A stretch of 64,000 nt of DNA from Sphingobium yanoikuyae (GCF_013001025.1 NZ_CP053021.1:4106001-4170000); one strand, 5' to 3'; positions 1-9,760 are shown, counted from the first letter of the stretch. Notes: generated from the letters alone by a model not told the origin. Numbers and translations: made by a program.

Positions 1-38
1 AGCAGCAGGCCGGACGACAGGATGAGAGCATAACGCAT
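1..38 (-). CDS. 5' end of an exported-protein gene, cut by the window edge
   Basis: A minus-strand ATG at 38-36 is preceded by GGAGG (47-51) at an 8-nt spacing, and the frame stays open to the window edge. It reads MRYALILSSGLLL, a short positively charged start followed by a hydrophobic run, like the beginning of a signal peptide. The start lies 44 bp beyond the gltX stop on the same strand, so it may be co-transcribed with gltX. Only twelve full codons are visible, so no family can be assigned. Confidence 0.55.
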   Translation of the reverse strand, partial: MRYALILSSGLL

Positions 39-82
39 CAGGCTGGCCTCCAGAATGGTCCGGTCCGGCCAGCCTAACCCGA

Positions 83-1417
83 TCAACCGGCCACCGCCAG
101 CCTCTTCAACGCCTCGTCCCGGCCGATCAGGGGCAGGAGTTGGCCCATGTCGGGGCCGTGGTCCAGGCCGGTGAGGGCGCGGCGCAGGGGTTGGAACAGG
201 GTCTTGCCCTTGCGGCCGGTTTCTTCCTTGAGTGCGCCGGTCAGCGTGCGCCAGATGTCGGCGTCGAAGGGGACGGCGGACAGGATGCGATGGGCGGCGG
301 CGAGGAAATCGCGGTCTTCATCGGCTACCTCCGGCCCGTCGATCGGGCCGGTGACGATCTGCCACCAGTCGGCGGCGCCCGCGACCGTCTCCAGATTGGG
401 GCGGATCGCGGCCCAGGCGGCGGCGTCCATGCCCGCGGGCAGGCGGTCGGCAACCGCTTCATAAGGAAGCGCGTGAACGATCTTCTGGTTGAGGCTCGCC
501 AGTTCGGCTTCGTCGAAGCGCGCGGGGGCGCGGCCGAAATGGGCGAAGTCGAACGTCTCGATCAGCGGCGCACGGTCGGCGAAGGGCTCGATCGGCTGCG
601 AGCTGCCGAGACGGGCGAGCAGCGACGCGATCGCGGCCGGCTCCAGACCGATCTCGCGGAAATGGGCGACGCCGAGCGAGCCGAGCCGCTTGGACAGCTT
701 GCCCTCGCTGCCGGTCAGTAGCGCTTCGTGCGCGAAGGCAGGGAGCGACGCGCCGAGCGCGCTGAACATCTGGATCTGGGTCGCGGTGTTGGAGACATGA
801 TCCTCGCCGCGCAGCACATGGGTGACGCCCATGTCGACATCGTCGATCACCGAGGGGAGCATGTAGAGCCATGAGCCATCGGCGCGGCGGATCACCGGGT
901 CGGACAGCAATTTGGGGTCGAAGCGCTGCTCGCCACGGATCAGGTCGGTCCAGACGATCGGCTGCTCATGATCGAGCTTGAAGCGCCAGTGCGGCGTGCG
1001 CCCTTCGGCTTCATAAGCGGCGATCTGATCCGGGGTCAGCGCCAGGGCGGCGCGATCATAGACCGGCGGCAGGCCGCGGCCCAGCAGCACCTTGCGGCGC
1101 AGTTCCAGTTCCTGCTGGGTTTCATAGGCGGGGTAGACATGGCCCGAGGCCTTGAGCGCCGCGAACCGCGCTTCATAGAGAGCGAAGCGTTCGGACTGTT
1201 TTTCCTCGCCGTCCCAGTCGAGGCCGAGCCAACGCAGATCAGCCTTGATCGAGTCCGCATATTCGGGGCGCGAGCGCTCCAGATCGGTGTCGTCGAGGCG
1301 CAGCAGGAAACGGCCACCGGATTTGCGCGCCCACAGCCAGTTATGGAGCGCGGCGCGGATATTGCCGACATGGAGATGGCCGGTCGGCGACGGGGCGAAG
1401 CGGGTGATGACGGTCAT
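83..1417 (-). CDS. gltX: Glutamate--tRNA ligase
   Basis: Class I aminoacyl-tRNA synthetase that charges tRNA-Glu with glutamate in the cytoplasm. The HIGH-type signature is HLHVGN at residues 14-19 and the KMSKS-type loop is KLSKR at 240-244. The 444-residue length is slightly short for GluRS (usually about 470). Many alphaproteobacteria carry two gltX paralogues; this could be either one, and whether it also charges tRNA-Gln cannot be told from sequence. It is far longer than the truncated Glu-Q-tRNA(Asp) synthetase. A fold-back repeat separates it from nadE upstream. Confidence 0.95.
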   Translation of the reverse strand: MTVITRFAPSPTGHLHVGNIRAALHNWLWARKSGGRFLLRLDDTDLERSRPEYADSIKADLRWLGLDWDGEEKQSERFALYEARFAALKASGHVYPAYETQQELELRRKVLLGRGLPPVYDRAALALTPDQIAAYEAEGRTPHWRFKLDHEQPIVWTDLIRGEQRFDPKLLSDPVIRRADGSWLYMLPSVIDDVDMGVTHVLRGEDHVSNTATQIQMFSALGASLPAFAHEALLTGSEGKLSKRLGSLGVAHFREIGLEPAAIASLLARLGSSQPIEPFADRAPLIETFDFAHFGRAPARFDEAELASLNQKIVHALPYEAVADRLPAGMDAAAWAAIRPNLETVAGAADWWQIVTGPIDGPEVADEDRDFLAAAHRILSAVPFDADIWRTLTGALKEETGRKGKTLFQPLRRALTGLDHGPDMGQLLPLIGRDEALKRLAVAG

Positions 1418-1433
1418 AAATCCGGTCCTGAAC

Positions 1434-1509
1434 CCGTTCGGTTCGAGCTTGTCGAGAACAGTTCTCGACGACGCTTCTCGACACGCTTGAAGCGGCTCGA
1501 ACCGAACGG
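1434..1509. repeat. Fold-back intergenic repeat, family A copy 1
   Basis: Perfect 15-bp inverted arms, CCGTTCGGTTCGAGC (1434-1448) and its complement (1495-1509), enclose a core with several TCTCGAC-type words. Related copies lie at 10506-10578, 17404-17500 and 20427-20493. This copy sits between the nadE stop and the gltX start, so it could form an RNA hairpin after nadE. Confidence 0.8.
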
Positions 1510-1519
1510 CCTGAATTAC

Positions 1520-3181
1520 TTATACGCTGCGGAAGGCGTTGGTGATCGGGTAGCGGCGGTCGCGGCCGAAATTGCGGATACCCAGCTTCACGCCGGGCGG
1601 CGACTGGCGACGCTTATATTCGGCGATGTAGAGCAGATGCTCGATCCGGGTGACGACCGCCTTGTCGAAGCCGCGCTCGACCAGCTGGGCCACCGACAAT
1701 TCCTCCTCGACCAGGCCATAGAGGATCGGATCCAGCACCTCATAGGGCGGCAGGCTGTCCTCATCCTTCTGATTGTCGCGCAGTTCGGCGCTGGGCGGCT
1801 TGCTGATGACGCGTTCGGGCATCACCGGGCCGGCCGGGCCGAAGCCTTCGCCGAGCGAGGGCATATTGTCGTTGCGCCAGCGGCAGAGGTCGAACACCGT
1901 CGTCTTGTACGCGTCCTTCAACACCGAATAGCCGCCCGCCATGTCGCCATAGATGGTGGCATAGCCGACCGACATCTCGCTCTTGTTGCCGGTGGTCAGC
2001 AGCATATGGCCGAACTTGTTGGAGAGGGCCATCAGGGTGAGGCCGCGAATGCGCGACTGGATATTCTCTTCGGTGAGGTCGCGCGCCTTGCCCTCGAACA
2101 CCGGGGCCAGCATCGTGTCGAAGGCGGAAACCGCCGGTTCGATCGGGATGGTGTCATAGCGGACGCCGAGCAGGCGGGCGCATTCAACCGCGTCATCCAG
2201 GCTTTCCTGGCTGGTGAAGCGCGAGGGCATCATCACGCACCACACCCGGTCGGCGCCCAGCGCATCGACCGCAACGGCGGCGGACAAGGCGGAATCGATG
2301 CCTCCCGACAGGCCCAGGACGACGCCGGGGAAGCGGTTGCGGTTCACATAGTCGCGCAGGCCCAACACCATCGCATTATAGATGTCGGCCGGGCGCGGAT
2401 CGAGTGCATGACGCTCGCCGGGCAGGCAGACCCACTGGCCGTCCCATTTCTCCCACTGGGTCAGCACCAGCTTTTCTTCCCAGTCGGGCAGTTGCTGGGC
2501 GATGGAGAGGTCGCCGTTCATGACGAAGGAGGCGCCGTCGAACACCAGTTCGTCCTGGCCGCCGACGCGGTTGAGATAGACGAGCGGCAGGCCGGTTTCG
2601 CGCACGCGGGTGCCGGCGACGACGTTCAGGCGGCGATCATCCTTGTCGACCTCGAACGGGCTGCCATTGGGGCTGATCAATATTTCCGCGCCCTCGGCTC
2701 GCAGATGGGCGGTGACGAAGGGGAACCAGATATCCTCGCAGATCGGCACGCCGATCTTCACGCCGCGAAACTCGATCGGCGCGGGCAGCGGGCCGGGCGC
2801 GAACAGGCGCTTTTCGTCGAACGTGCCGTAATTGGGCAGTTCGCGCTTCTGGCGGATCGCGGTGACGGCGCCATTTTCGATCAGGGCGACGACGTTGAAC
2901 AGCACGCCCTGTGAGGCGACAACGGTGCCGACCAGCATCGCCGGGCCGCCATCGGCGCTTTCCTGCGCCAGCCGGTCGAGATGATAATTGGCCTGGTCGA
3001 GCAGGGCAGGCTTGAGCACCAGATCCTCGGGCGGATAGCCGATCAGTTGCAGTTCGGGATAGACGATCAGGTCCGCGCCCTTGGCGCGGGCGCGCCATTC
3101 CAGCATGGCGTCGGCATTGGCCCTGGGGTCGCCCATCGTCTGGGTCATCTGGGCGAGCGCGATCACGAGTTTGTCGGTCAT
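1520..3181 (-). CDS. nadE: Glutamine-dependent NAD+ synthetase
   Basis: Catalyses the last step of NAD synthesis, amidating deamido-NAD with ammonia released from glutamine. The N-terminal carbon-nitrogen hydrolase domain shows the Glu-Lys-Cys triad as E43 (YPEL), K112 (KRELP) and C148 (PICEDIW). The C-terminal synthetase domain has the PP-loop motif SGGIDS near residue 295. At 553 residues it is the two-domain, glutamine-using form. It is divergent from prs, which makes PRPP, also a precursor for NAD; the 222-bp gap holds two strong hairpins. Confidence 0.96.
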   Translation of the reverse strand: MTDKLVIALAQMTQTMGDPRANADAMLEWRARAKGADLIVYPELQLIGYPPEDLVLKPALLDQANYHLDRLAQESADGGPAMLVGTVVASQGVLFNVVALIENGAVTAIRQKRELPNYGTFDEKRLFAPGPLPAPIEFRGVKIGVPICEDIWFPFVTAHLRAEGAEILISPNGSPFEVDKDDRRLNVVAGTRVRETGLPLVYLNRVGGQDELVFDGASFVMNGDLSIAQQLPDWEEKLVLTQWEKWDGQWVCLPGERHALDPRPADIYNAMVLGLRDYVNRNRFPGVVLGLSGGIDSALSAAVAVDALGADRVWCVMMPSRFTSQESLDDAVECARLLGVRYDTIPIEPAVSAFDTMLAPVFEGKARDLTEENIQSRIRGLTLMALSNKFGHMLLTTGNKSEMSVGYATIYGDMAGGYSVLKDAYKTTVFDLCRWRNDNMPSLGEGFGPAGPVMPERVISKPPSAELRDNQKDEDSLPPYEVLDPILYGLVEEELSVAQLVERGFDKAVVTRIEHLLYIAEYKRRQSPPGVKLGIRNFGRDRRYPITNAFRSV

Positions 3182-3193
3182 GCACCGCGCCCT

Positions 3194-3284
3194 AGAGCAT
3201 TTTGCCTATTTGCGAAAATGCTCTGTTTTCCGATGCCGCATTTTCGAACCGAACACCCGCTTCGCGCGTGTTCTGAAAATGCGG
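3194..3284. repeat. Two adjacent hairpins between nadE and prs
   Basis: Hairpin 1 has arms AGAGCATTTT (3194-3203) and AAAATGCTCT (3215-3224). Hairpin 2 has outer arms CCGCATTTT (3236-3244) and AAAATGCGG (3276-3284), with inner arms GAACAC (3251-3256) and GTGTTC (3268-3273). The arms share a GCATTTT word, so the two may be related units. They lie in the divergent control region of nadE and prs and could be dispersed repeats or regulatory structures. Confidence 0.7.
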
Positions 3285-3403
3285 GGGCCATTTTGTCGCA
3301 GGGCGCAAAAGCGCCTTTCCACATGGGACATGCGCCGCTAAAGGGGCCGCGTTTCGCGCATCGTCATCAATTCGTCACGCCAATTAGCCTGGGGATTTTC
3401 GCC

Positions 3404-4339
3404 ATGAAACTCATGACCGGCAATTCGAACAAGCCGCTCGCGGCCGCCATCGCCGACTATATCGAAATCCCCCTGACCGAGGCCAGCGTCCGCCGCTTTG
3501 CCGACGAAGAAGTTTTCGTGGAAATTCATGAGAATGTCCGCGGCGAAGACGTGTTCGTGATCCAGTCGACGGCCTATCCGACCAACGACAATCTGATGGA
3601 ATTGCTGATCATGATCGATGCGCTCAAGCGCGCGTCGGCCAAGCGAATCACCGCCGTCGTCCCCTATTTCGGCTATGCCCGCCAGGACCGTAAGCCCGGC
3701 CCGCGCACGCCGATCAGCGCCAAGCTGGTCGCCAACCTGATCACCACCGCCGGCGCCGACCGCGTCCTCTCGGTCGATCTCCATGCCGGCCAGATCCAGG
3801 GCTTCTTCGATATCCCGACCGACAATCTGTTCGGCGCCCCGGTGATGTCGGCCGATATCCAGGCCCGTTTCGGCGACAAGAATATCATGGTCGTGTCGCC
3901 CGACGTCGGCGGCGTGGTGCGCGCCCGTGCGCTCGCCAAGCGGCTCGACAACGCCCCGCTCGCGATCGTCGACAAGCGCCGCGAGCGCGCCGGCGAGTCG
4001 GAAGTGATGAACATCATCGGCGACGTGAAGGGCCGTTTCTGCATCCTGATCGACGATATCGTCGATTCGGCCGGCACGCTGTGCAACGCCGCCGCCGCGC
4101 TGAAGGCACAGGGCGCCGAGGAAGTCGTCGCCTATGTCAGCCATGGCGTGCTGTCGGGCGGTGCGGTCGCCCGTGTCGAGGCGTCGGAACTGCTGGAACT
4201 GGTCATCACCGACTCGATCCAGGGCACCGATGCGGTGAACGATGCCAAGCGCATCCGCCACCTGCCGATCGCCCCGCTGCTGGGCGAAGCGATCAAGCGC
4301 ATCGCCGACGAAAGCTCGGTGTCGAGCCTGTTCGACTGA
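3404..4339 (+). CDS. prs: Ribose-phosphate pyrophosphokinase
   Basis: Makes PRPP from ribose 5-phosphate and ATP, feeding purine, pyrimidine, histidine, tryptophan and NAD synthesis. 311 residues, the normal class I length. The PRPP-binding loop DDIVDSAGT is at 217-225, the flexible-loop KRR at 191-193, and His127 lies in the DLHAGQ motif. The frame is open upstream, but the start at 3404 gives the conserved N-terminus MKLMTGNSN and is preceded by GGGGAT (3391-3396). Confidence 0.97.
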   Translation: MKLMTGNSNKPLAAAIADYIEIPLTEASVRRFADEEVFVEIHENVRGEDVFVIQSTAYPTNDNLMELLIMIDALKRASAKRITAVVPYFGYARQDRKPGPRTPISAKLVANLITTAGADRVLSVDLHAGQIQGFFDIPTDNLFGAPVMSADIQARFGDKNIMVVSPDVGGVVRARALAKRLDNAPLAIVDKRRERAGESEVMNIIGDVKGRFCILIDDIVDSAGTLCNAAAALKAQGAEEVVAYVSHGVLSGGAVARVEASELLELVITDSIQGTDAVNDAKRIRHLPIAPLLGEAIKRIADESSVSSLFD

Positions 4340-4397
4340 TCGCGACAATGGGGGGAGGCAGCCGGTCGGTTGCCTGTCCTTTGGCGGTCACAGACCC

Positions 4398-4426
4398 ACG
4401 CCGGTCGAGCCTCGCTCGGCCGGCGT
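4398..4426 (+). terminator. Hairpin downstream of prs
   Basis: ACGCCGGTCGAG (4398-4409) can pair with CTCGGCCGGCGT (4415-4426), allowing one mismatch and wobble, and is followed by a T-rich stretch (TTGTCGTATTT). It is a likely prs terminator and lies just before the convergent small membrane gene. Confidence 0.55.
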
Positions 4427-4440
4427 TGTCGTATTTGACG

Positions 4441-4677
4441 TCAGTGCGTCGGGAACAGGATGATCGGCAGGGCGAAGACGAGGGCCAGGCCGGAGACGAT
4501 GCGCTGGCCGCGCGAGATGCCCAAGGGCAGGTCGCGCCAGACCATCGGGCAGGCGAGCAGGGCGAAGACGACGAGGATGTTGGAGATCGCCACCGATCCG
4601 CCGATCGGCATGTCCTGCCGCAGCGCGAGGCCCGCGAACAGGCAGATGAAGCTCAAGATCCAGCCAACCAGCGCCAT
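4441..4677 (-). CDS. Small two-helix membrane protein, function unknown
   Basis: 78 residues with two hydrophobic segments, roughly residues 3-20 and 30-45, plus a third near the C-terminus (VSGLALVFALPIILF). The start is supported by a purine-rich AAAGGGGG just upstream of the ATG. No enzyme motif is visible and I do not recognise a named family. Coding seems real from the good ribosome binding site and hydrophobic pattern, but short length keeps confidence moderate. Confidence 0.6.
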   Translation of the reverse strand: MALVGWILSFICLFAGLALRQDMPIGGSVAISNILVVFALLACPMVWRDLPLGISRGQRIVSGLALVFALPIILFPTH

Positions 4678-4726
4678 GACGGCCCCCTTTCCCTTGGGAG
4701 GCTAGAACGGCACGGTTTCCAAAAGC

Positions 4727-5167
4727 TTAATCACCGTCTTCGGGGATAGGCTCCCAGGGATCATAGCTGCCGAAGCTCCACACATTCCCCTCGGGATCGA
4801 GCGCGGTATAGCCGCGCCCCGGATAGCCCGGATTGTCATGCGGTTCGTCGACCACCACCGCGCCTTCGTTGCGGGCATGGAGGCAATGGGCGTCGACATC
4901 GGGCACGACCATGTAGACGCAGGCGGTGATGCCGCCGAGGTCGCGGACCGTCGACCAGGTGTAGAGCGACTCGCCCTCCATATCCTTGACGCTGCCCAGC
5001 ATCACCATGCCCTCGCCCAGCACCAGCTGGGCATGATGGATGATGCTGTTGTCGAGATCGTCGGGATAGACGGCATGCCGCTCGAAGCCGAAGGCGGCGC
5101 ACAGGAAATCGATGGCGGCGGGCGCATCGGCATAGCGCAGGCACGGGATGACGGGTGAACCGGGCAT
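4727..5167 (-). CDS. VOC-superfamily (glyoxalase/bleomycin-resistance fold) protein
   Basis: 146 residues with the PhnB-like layout: an N-terminal strand with paired ADAPAAIDFLCAAFGFE and a C-terminal DPEGNVWSFGSYDP. VOC proteins are built from beta-alpha-beta-beta-beta units around a metal site and include dioxygenases, isomerases and antibiotic-binding proteins, so the substrate cannot be inferred. AGGAGAG-type purines lie directly upstream of the start. It is a single gene, with a second VOC protein at 7046-7459 only distantly similar by eye. Confidence 0.85.
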   Translation of the reverse strand: MPGSPVIPCLRYADAPAAIDFLCAAFGFERHAVYPDDLDNSIIHHAQLVLGEGMVMLGSVKDMEGESLYTWSTVRDLGGITACVYMVVPDVDAHCLHARNEGAVVVDEPHDNPGYPGRGYTALDPEGNVWSFGSYDPWEPIPEDGD

Positions 5168-5383
5168 CTTTCCTCTCTCCTTTCGGTGAATCGGGCCTTC
5201 GGTGAATCAGGATGGCGAAGTCTGGACCTTGATCGCTTCAGGCTGAACCGGCCCGACGTGTGAATCAAGGCCCAGAATCACAGAATAGCGCCCGATCCCC
5301 GCCATCGATGAAGGCGGCAAGCGCTCCCCCCTCAGATGATCGGGCTCTAGCCTAGCGCGCGCCGACCGGCTAGGCGAAGGGGC

Positions 5384-6211
5384 ATGACGACCCGCGATGA
5401 CCTGGCCCTTGCCAACCGCCTTGCCGACGCCGCCGGCGCCGCCATCCGCCCCTTTTTCCGCGCGCGCTACGATCTGGAGATCAAGGCCGACAAGTCGCCG
5501 GTGACGGAGGCCGACCGCGCCGCCGAAGCCGCGATCCGCGCGATCCTGGAAAAGGAACGGCCGAACGACGGCATCATCGGCGAGGAATATGGATCGGTCC
5601 GCACCGATGCCGAGCGGGTGTGGATATTGGATCCGATCGACGGCACGCGCAGCTTCATCGCCGGGCGGCCGATCTTCGGCACGCTGATCGCGCTGACGCA
5701 AGGCAGCTGGCCGACGATCGGCATCATCGACCAGCCGATCGCGCAGGAACGCTGGGCCGGGATGAGCGGCCAGCCCACCACCTTCAACGGCAAGCCGGTG
5801 CGCACCCGCGCCTGCAAGGCGCTGGAAGGCGCCGGCATCGCCACCACCAGCCCGCATCTGTTCGCGCAAGGTGACGTGCCCCATTATATGGCGCTGGTCG
5901 GCGCCGTGTCGGGCGGATCGCCGCGGCAGGGGCCGGTCTATGGCGGCGACTGCTATAATTATGGCCTGCTGGCCTCGGGCTTCCTCGACATCGTCATCGA
6001 ATCCGGGCTGCAAAGCTATGACTTCGCCGCTCTGGTGCCGGTGGTCGAGGGCGCGGGCGGCCTGATGTGCGACTGGAATGGCGAGCCACTGACCGCCGAC
6101 AGCGAAGGCCATGTGCTGGCGCTGGGCGATCCGGCACGGCTGGAGGATGTGCTGGAGGCGATCCACGGCGCGGGTGACGCGCATGACCATGAGCATCATC
6201 ACGATCATTGA
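5384..6211 (+). CDS. hisN: Inositol-monophosphatase-family phosphatase, probably histidinol-phosphatase
   Basis: Mg-dependent phosphatase of the IMPase superfamily. Metal ligands are visible as E67 (GEEYG) and the DPIDGT motif at 83-88, with the second motif YDFAALVPVVEGAGG in the C-terminal half. The LDPIDGTRSF variant and overall pattern fit the HisN subfamily that hydrolyses histidinol phosphate in actinobacteria and many alphaproteobacteria; IMPase or CysQ activity is the alternative. An oddity is the histidine-rich C-terminus, HDHEHHHDH, not needed for the fold and possibly metal binding. The small lipoprotein gene starts 9 bp after its stop. Confidence 0.88.
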   Translation: MTTRDDLALANRLADAAGAAIRPFFRARYDLEIKADKSPVTEADRAAEAAIRAILEKERPNDGIIGEEYGSVRTDAERVWILDPIDGTRSFIAGRPIFGTLIALTQGSWPTIGIIDQPIAQERWAGMSGQPTTFNGKPVRTRACKALEGAGIATTSPHLFAQGDVPHYMALVGAVSGGSPRQGPVYGGDCYNYGLLASGFLDIVIESGLQSYDFAALVPVVEGAGGLMCDWNGEPLTADSEGHVLALGDPARLEDVLEAIHGAGDAHDHEHHHDH

Positions 6212-6220
6212 GTGTGAGTT

Positions 6221-6508
6221 ATGAAGCGCAGGTCAGTGATCCGAGCTTTGGGATTGGCGCTTCCATTTGCCTTGGCAATCGGAGGATGTGATCACCGGCT
6301 GCCGTTTTCGCCTGAGCTCTTCGAAAAGGCGAAGAAGCAGTGTGGTGCGCGGGATGCCTATATTTTGCCGGATTATCCGAAAGCCATCGCCTTTCACGGC
6401 GCTTCGGTCGATCATGAAAAGCAGGCCAAGTGCCTGAAGGACAAATTGCGAGAGACGGATATGGAGCAAATCATCCTGATCAGCTCGCAAATGTACGTCA
6501 CTCCTTAA
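6221..6508 (+). CDS. Small hypothetical lipoprotein
   Basis: 95 residues. A charged start (MKRRSV), a hydrophobic stretch and the lipobox-like AIGGC end at Cys23, so it is likely a lipid-anchored periplasmic protein. Two more cysteines (Cys41 and Cys70) could form a disulfide. Base composition is visibly more AT-rich than its neighbours, suggesting recent acquisition or weak selection. No domain is recognised. Its stop overlaps the convergent macro-domain gene by 4 bp. Confidence 0.7.
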   Translation: MKRRSVIRALGLALPFALAIGGCDHRLPFSPELFEKAKKQCGARDAYILPDYPKAIAFHGASVDHEKQAKCLKDKLRETDMEQIILISSQMYVTP

Positions 6509-7041
6509 TCCCCCGCCAACGCATCCCTGACGGCAGCATCGTAGAGGGCGCGATTGTCTTCGTCGAAGCAGACGAAGAGGATTTGGTCGAAGGCGTCGGG
6601 ATCGCGGTGCAGCACCTCGACCACGGCGCGGGCGGCGACCTTGGCTGCTTGCGCCTTGGGGTAGCCATAGACGCCGGTCGAGATTGCCGGGAAGGCGACC
6701 CTGCGCAGGCCATGATGGCGGGCGAGCGAGAGGCTGTGGCTGTAGCAGCTGGCGAGCAGGTCGCGCTCGCTTTGATTGCCGCCCTGCCAAAGCGGGCCGA
6801 CGCTGTGGATGACGTAGCGGGCCGGCAGCCGATAGCCGCGCGTGATCCGCGCCTCGCCGGTCGGGCAGCAGCCGATGCCCCGACATTCCTCCAGCAGGTC
6901 CGGCCCGGCGGCGCGGTGGATCGCGCCATCCACGCCGCCGCCGCCGAGCAGGCTGTTATTGGCAGCGTTGACGATCGCGTCGACCGCGCAACGGGTGATG
7001 TCGCCCGTCACTACCTCCCAGCGCGTCGTCCCGACCATCAT
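6505..7041 (-). CDS. Macro-domain protein (O-acetyl-ADP-ribose deacetylase type)
   Basis: 178 residues from the ATG at 7041. The ADP-ribose pocket signatures are clear: [19 protein letters not shown] near the N-terminus, [10 protein letters not shown], and [13 protein letters not shown]. This is the YmdB-like class that removes acetyl or ADP-ribosyl groups. The frame is open 67 codons further upstream, but those codons are antisense-like and overlap the preceding VOC gene; the ATG at 7041 (or 7038) follows the VOC stop by a few bases, indicating a two-gene operon with translational coupling. Confidence 0.9.
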   Translation of the reverse strand: MMVGTTRWEVVTGDITRCAVDAIVNAANNSLLGGGGVDGAIHRAAGPDLLEECRGIGCCPTGEARITRGYRLPARYVIHSVGPLWQGGNQSERDLLASCYSHSLSLARHHGLRRVAFPAISTGVYGYPKAQAAKVAARAVVEVLHRDPDAFDQILFVCFDEDNRALYDAAVRDALAGD

Positions 7042-7045
7042 CGCG

Positions 7046-7459
7046 TCAGTCCCTGATCGGCCCGCCGATCGACCAGACATGGCCGAAGGGATCGGTGAGC
7101 TGGCCATAGCGGGCGCCCCAAAACTGATTGTCGATCGGGAAGCGGATCGCCCCGCCGGCGGCCACCGTGCGATTCCACCAGCGATCGGCATCGTCCACTT
7201 CCAGATGCAGCGTGACCGCCGCCGGCTTTTCCGCCGTGGCACCGCCGCACATTTCGGGAAAATGATCGTTCAGCATCAGCCCGCCATCATTGACCGTCAG
7301 ATGGGCGTGCATGATCCGCGTGCTATCCTCTTCCAGATGGCGGCTCTGTTCGGTGGCGCCGAAGGCAGCGGTGTAGAAGGCGATGGCGTCGGCGGCCTTG
7401 CCGTCGGCGATGGTCAGATGGGGCGTGACCCCTGGCAGGACGAACGACGTGTCGCTCAT
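7046..7459 (-). CDS. VOC-superfamily protein, PhnB-like
   Basis: 137 residues. [16 protein letters not shown] near the N-terminus and [10 protein letters not shown] near the C-terminus are typical of PhnB/YecM-like glyoxalase-fold proteins. I chose the start at 7459 ([10 protein letters not shown]) because GAGGAGAGG lies just upstream, rather than the far longer open frame. It precedes the macro-domain gene by a 4-bp gap and is probably co-transcribed. PhnB homologues usually lack a proven enzyme activity, so no substrate is proposed. Confidence 0.87.
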   Translation of the reverse strand: MSDTSFVLPGVTPHLTIADGKAADAIAFYTAAFGATEQSRHLEEDSTRIMHAHLTVNDGGLMLNDHFPEMCGGATAEKPAAVTLHLEVDDADRWWNRTVAAGGAIRFPIDNQFWGARYGQLTDPFGHVWSIGGPIRD

Positions 7460-7526
7460 GATCCTCTCCTCGCGTCGACCCCTGATCGAGTCGGCAGGGC
7501 CGCAGGATAGGCCCGACGCATGACGT

Positions 7527-9689
7527 TCAGAAGATGCCGAGAAACTTCTTGTCCTGCGTCTTCTTCTCGGCCTTGCTGCCCTTGCCCGCTTCATCCTTTG
7601 CGGTGGTGCCGCGGCCGACATCGTCGCGTGGCTTGCCGCCACGGGTGCGCTGGGCGGCAGCATCGGCGCCGGCCAGCACCGGGCCGCAGGCCGCTGCCTT
7701 GGCATCGCCGATATCGACGAAGGCGAGCGTCGCGGCGATCGGCGTGGCAACGATGCCCAGCGCCGCCGCTGCGCCGCCGCGCGCGATCAGGTCCGGGCTG
7801 ATGACGTTGATCGACGGCCGGGCGAAATAGCCGCCAATGCCGACCGGCGACTGGCCGGAGAAGAGGCTGATCTTCTTACCGTCAGCGCGGAAGGCGAGAT
7901 CGAGGCTTTCATTCCTGAACGAGAAGCCGCCCCGGCCGACCATCACATTCTTGCGCGTGTCGATCAGGATCGGGTCGGCCGCCGCCACGCCGTTGCGCAC
8001 GGTGAAGGCGATCAGGCCGCAATTGATCTGCACCGGATCCTTCAGCTTCTTCTCGAACATCTTGGTGATGAAGGTGCCGACATCGATTTCCGACAGCTGG
8101 ACATTGCGCGCCCACATGCTGCCCGCCGGCAGGATGACGGCGATGCGGCCATTGGCGGTGGCAAGCGAGTCATGGACGGTATCGCCCAGGCCCGTCATCT
8201 GCATCCGCGCCTTGACCATGCCGGTCGTACCCGATTGCTCGACGCCCCAGCGGGCAAGCAGCGTGCCCATCGGCGTGGGTGCCAGGCGGACGTCATAGCT
8301 CGTGCGCACCGGCTGGTTGCGGGCGTTGATCTCTATGTCCGACGCGACATGGCCGCCCGCCATGTCGAAGCTCAAAGGCGACAGGGTGAGCAGGCTATGG
8401 TCGAGCTTCACCGTCATAGCGGCGTTGGCGATCGGCACGTTGGGCGCGCGGATCGTCTTCACGCTGTAGCGGACATTGGCATCGAAATTGCGGATCGCCT
8501 CGATCCGCAGCGGCGCGTCGGGCAGCAGGCGCGGCGTGCCCTGCACGGTCGTGATCGCGCCCGCCCCGCCCTGTGCATCCAGCCTCTGCGGATCATAGCC
8601 GATGAAGGGGCCGACATCGATGATGTCGAGCCGCTGGGTCGCCAGATCGGCGTCGAGCAGCAGGCGATTATTGGGCAGCGACACGGTGAAGCGGCCGGCA
8701 AGGTCGGACGCGCCGAACCGGCCCTGCAAATGGGTGAAGCGCCACTCCTCGCCCGCCTTGGTCAGGGCCGAGGTGAAGCGATAATGGCGGGTGCCGGGGA
8801 TGGCCACGCCCAGGAAATCGAACAAATGGCTGAGATTGGGCCCCTGCGCCACGACGCGCAGGTCGCTGCCCTCCAACTCGGTCGCGCCGGGCAGCGTGCC
8901 GGTAACCTCCAGCACGGTCGCGCCCGCCTGTGCCCGCAACGCCAGGCTGTTCTTGCCGCCGGTGACGGTGGCGTTGGGCGACAGCAGACCGCCCTTCAGG
9001 GTGAAGGGCTTGCCGCGCATCGTGCCGGTGCCGGACAGGCGGACATCGCTGGCGAAGCGGGTGTCCTGCGCCTTCACCGTCTCGAAGCCGATATCGGTCG
9101 AGAGCATCAGCACCGGATCGCGATAGCGCATCGTCGTGCCGGCGAGCAGCGCACGGCGGACGAGCGGCAGGGTCATCGGCTCGCCCTTGCGGTCGGGGTC
9201 GCCCAGCGTCCATGTATTATGCTGCCGGTCGCGCGACCATTCCAGGTCGGCGGCGGCACCCCGCAGTTCGAGCCATGGGACGCGATATCTGCTGCCGAAG
9301 ATCAGGCTCAAGGGCGCGATCCGTGCATCGATCAGGTCGGCGCGCAGCAGGTCGGGCCGGCTGGCCCAGGGCAAATTGGCGATGCGCATGTCTTCGGCCC
9401 GGAACTTGATCGCGATCGGCGCGAAATAGAGCTGAAAGTCGCCGCCGACCTGCACCTGCCGCTCCAGCCGGGCGGACAGGATGCGCTCGAACGGTCCCTT
9501 GAGGAACCGCCCCTTGGTGATGAACAGGATCAGCCACAGGGCGAAGATTATGCCGATGATCCACAATAGGATGCGCGCCGGCAGCGGCAGGCGCCGCCAG
9601 CGGTCGCGCGCGCGGCGAAGATGCGCACTCGCGCCACCGGGCTGGGCGGGCTTGGACGCGCTGGGCGGCACAGGTTCGACATCGGCCAT
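7527..9689 (-). CDS. AsmA-family inner-membrane protein
   Basis: 720 residues. A Pro/Ala-rich cytoplasmic tail is followed by one transmembrane helix at about residues 38-57 (ILLWIIGIIFALWLILF) and a long beta-rich periplasmic part. The ERILSARLERQVQVGGDF and FRAEDMRIANLPW segments are typical of the AsmA/TamB N-terminus, and the C-terminal region has the usual AsmA repeat. Family members bridge the envelope and affect lipid transport to the outer membrane. The C-terminus is Lys-rich (KAEKKTQDKKFLGIF). It is transcribed away from rpmI. Confidence 0.87.
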   Translation of the reverse strand: MADVEPVPPSASKPAQPGGASAHLRRARDRWRRLPLPARILLWIIGIIFALWLILFITKGRFLKGPFERILSARLERQVQVGGDFQLYFAPIAIKFRAEDMRIANLPWASRPDLLRADLIDARIAPLSLIFGSRYRVPWLELRGAAADLEWSRDRQHNTWTLGDPDRKGEPMTLPLVRRALLAGTTMRYRDPVLMLSTDIGFETVKAQDTRFASDVRLSGTGTMRGKPFTLKGGLLSPNATVTGGKNSLALRAQAGATVLEVTGTLPGATELEGSDLRVVAQGPNLSHLFDFLGVAIPGTRHYRFTSALTKAGEEWRFTHLQGRFGASDLAGRFTVSLPNNRLLLDADLATQRLDIIDVGPFIGYDPQRLDAQGGAGAITTVQGTPRLLPDAPLRIEAIRNFDANVRYSVKTIRAPNVPIANAAMTVKLDHSLLTLSPLSFDMAGGHVASDIEINARNQPVRTSYDVRLAPTPMGTLLARWGVEQSGTTGMVKARMQMTGLGDTVHDSLATANGRIAVILPAGSMWARNVQLSEIDVGTFITKMFEKKLKDPVQINCGLIAFTVRNGVAAADPILIDTRKNVMVGRGGFSFRNESLDLAFRADGKKISLFSGQSPVGIGGYFARPSINVISPDLIARGGAAAALGIVATPIAATLAFVDIGDAKAAACGPVLAGADAAAQRTRGGKPRDDVGRGTTAKDEAGKGSKAEKKTQDKKFLGIF

Positions 9690-9731
9690 GGCGGGGTCAA
9701 CGCGGGCATGCCGCCTTTGGGTCCGAATCGC

Positions 9732-9760
9732 TTGCTTTTGCGGGCGCGGCCGACTATGGG
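9732..9760 (+). promoter_or_regulatory. Possible promoter of rpmI-rplT
   Basis: TTGCTT (9732-9737), a 17-bp gap and TATGGG (9755-9760) resemble sigma-70 elements about 90 bp before rpmI. This is by-eye matching only; no infC lies upstream, so a local promoter is needed. Confidence 0.35.

Noticed and set aside
968..2914. A 648-codon plus-strand open frame opposite gltX and nadE
   Set aside because: Antisense to two clear genes, and it would start inside one and read through the fold-back repeat.
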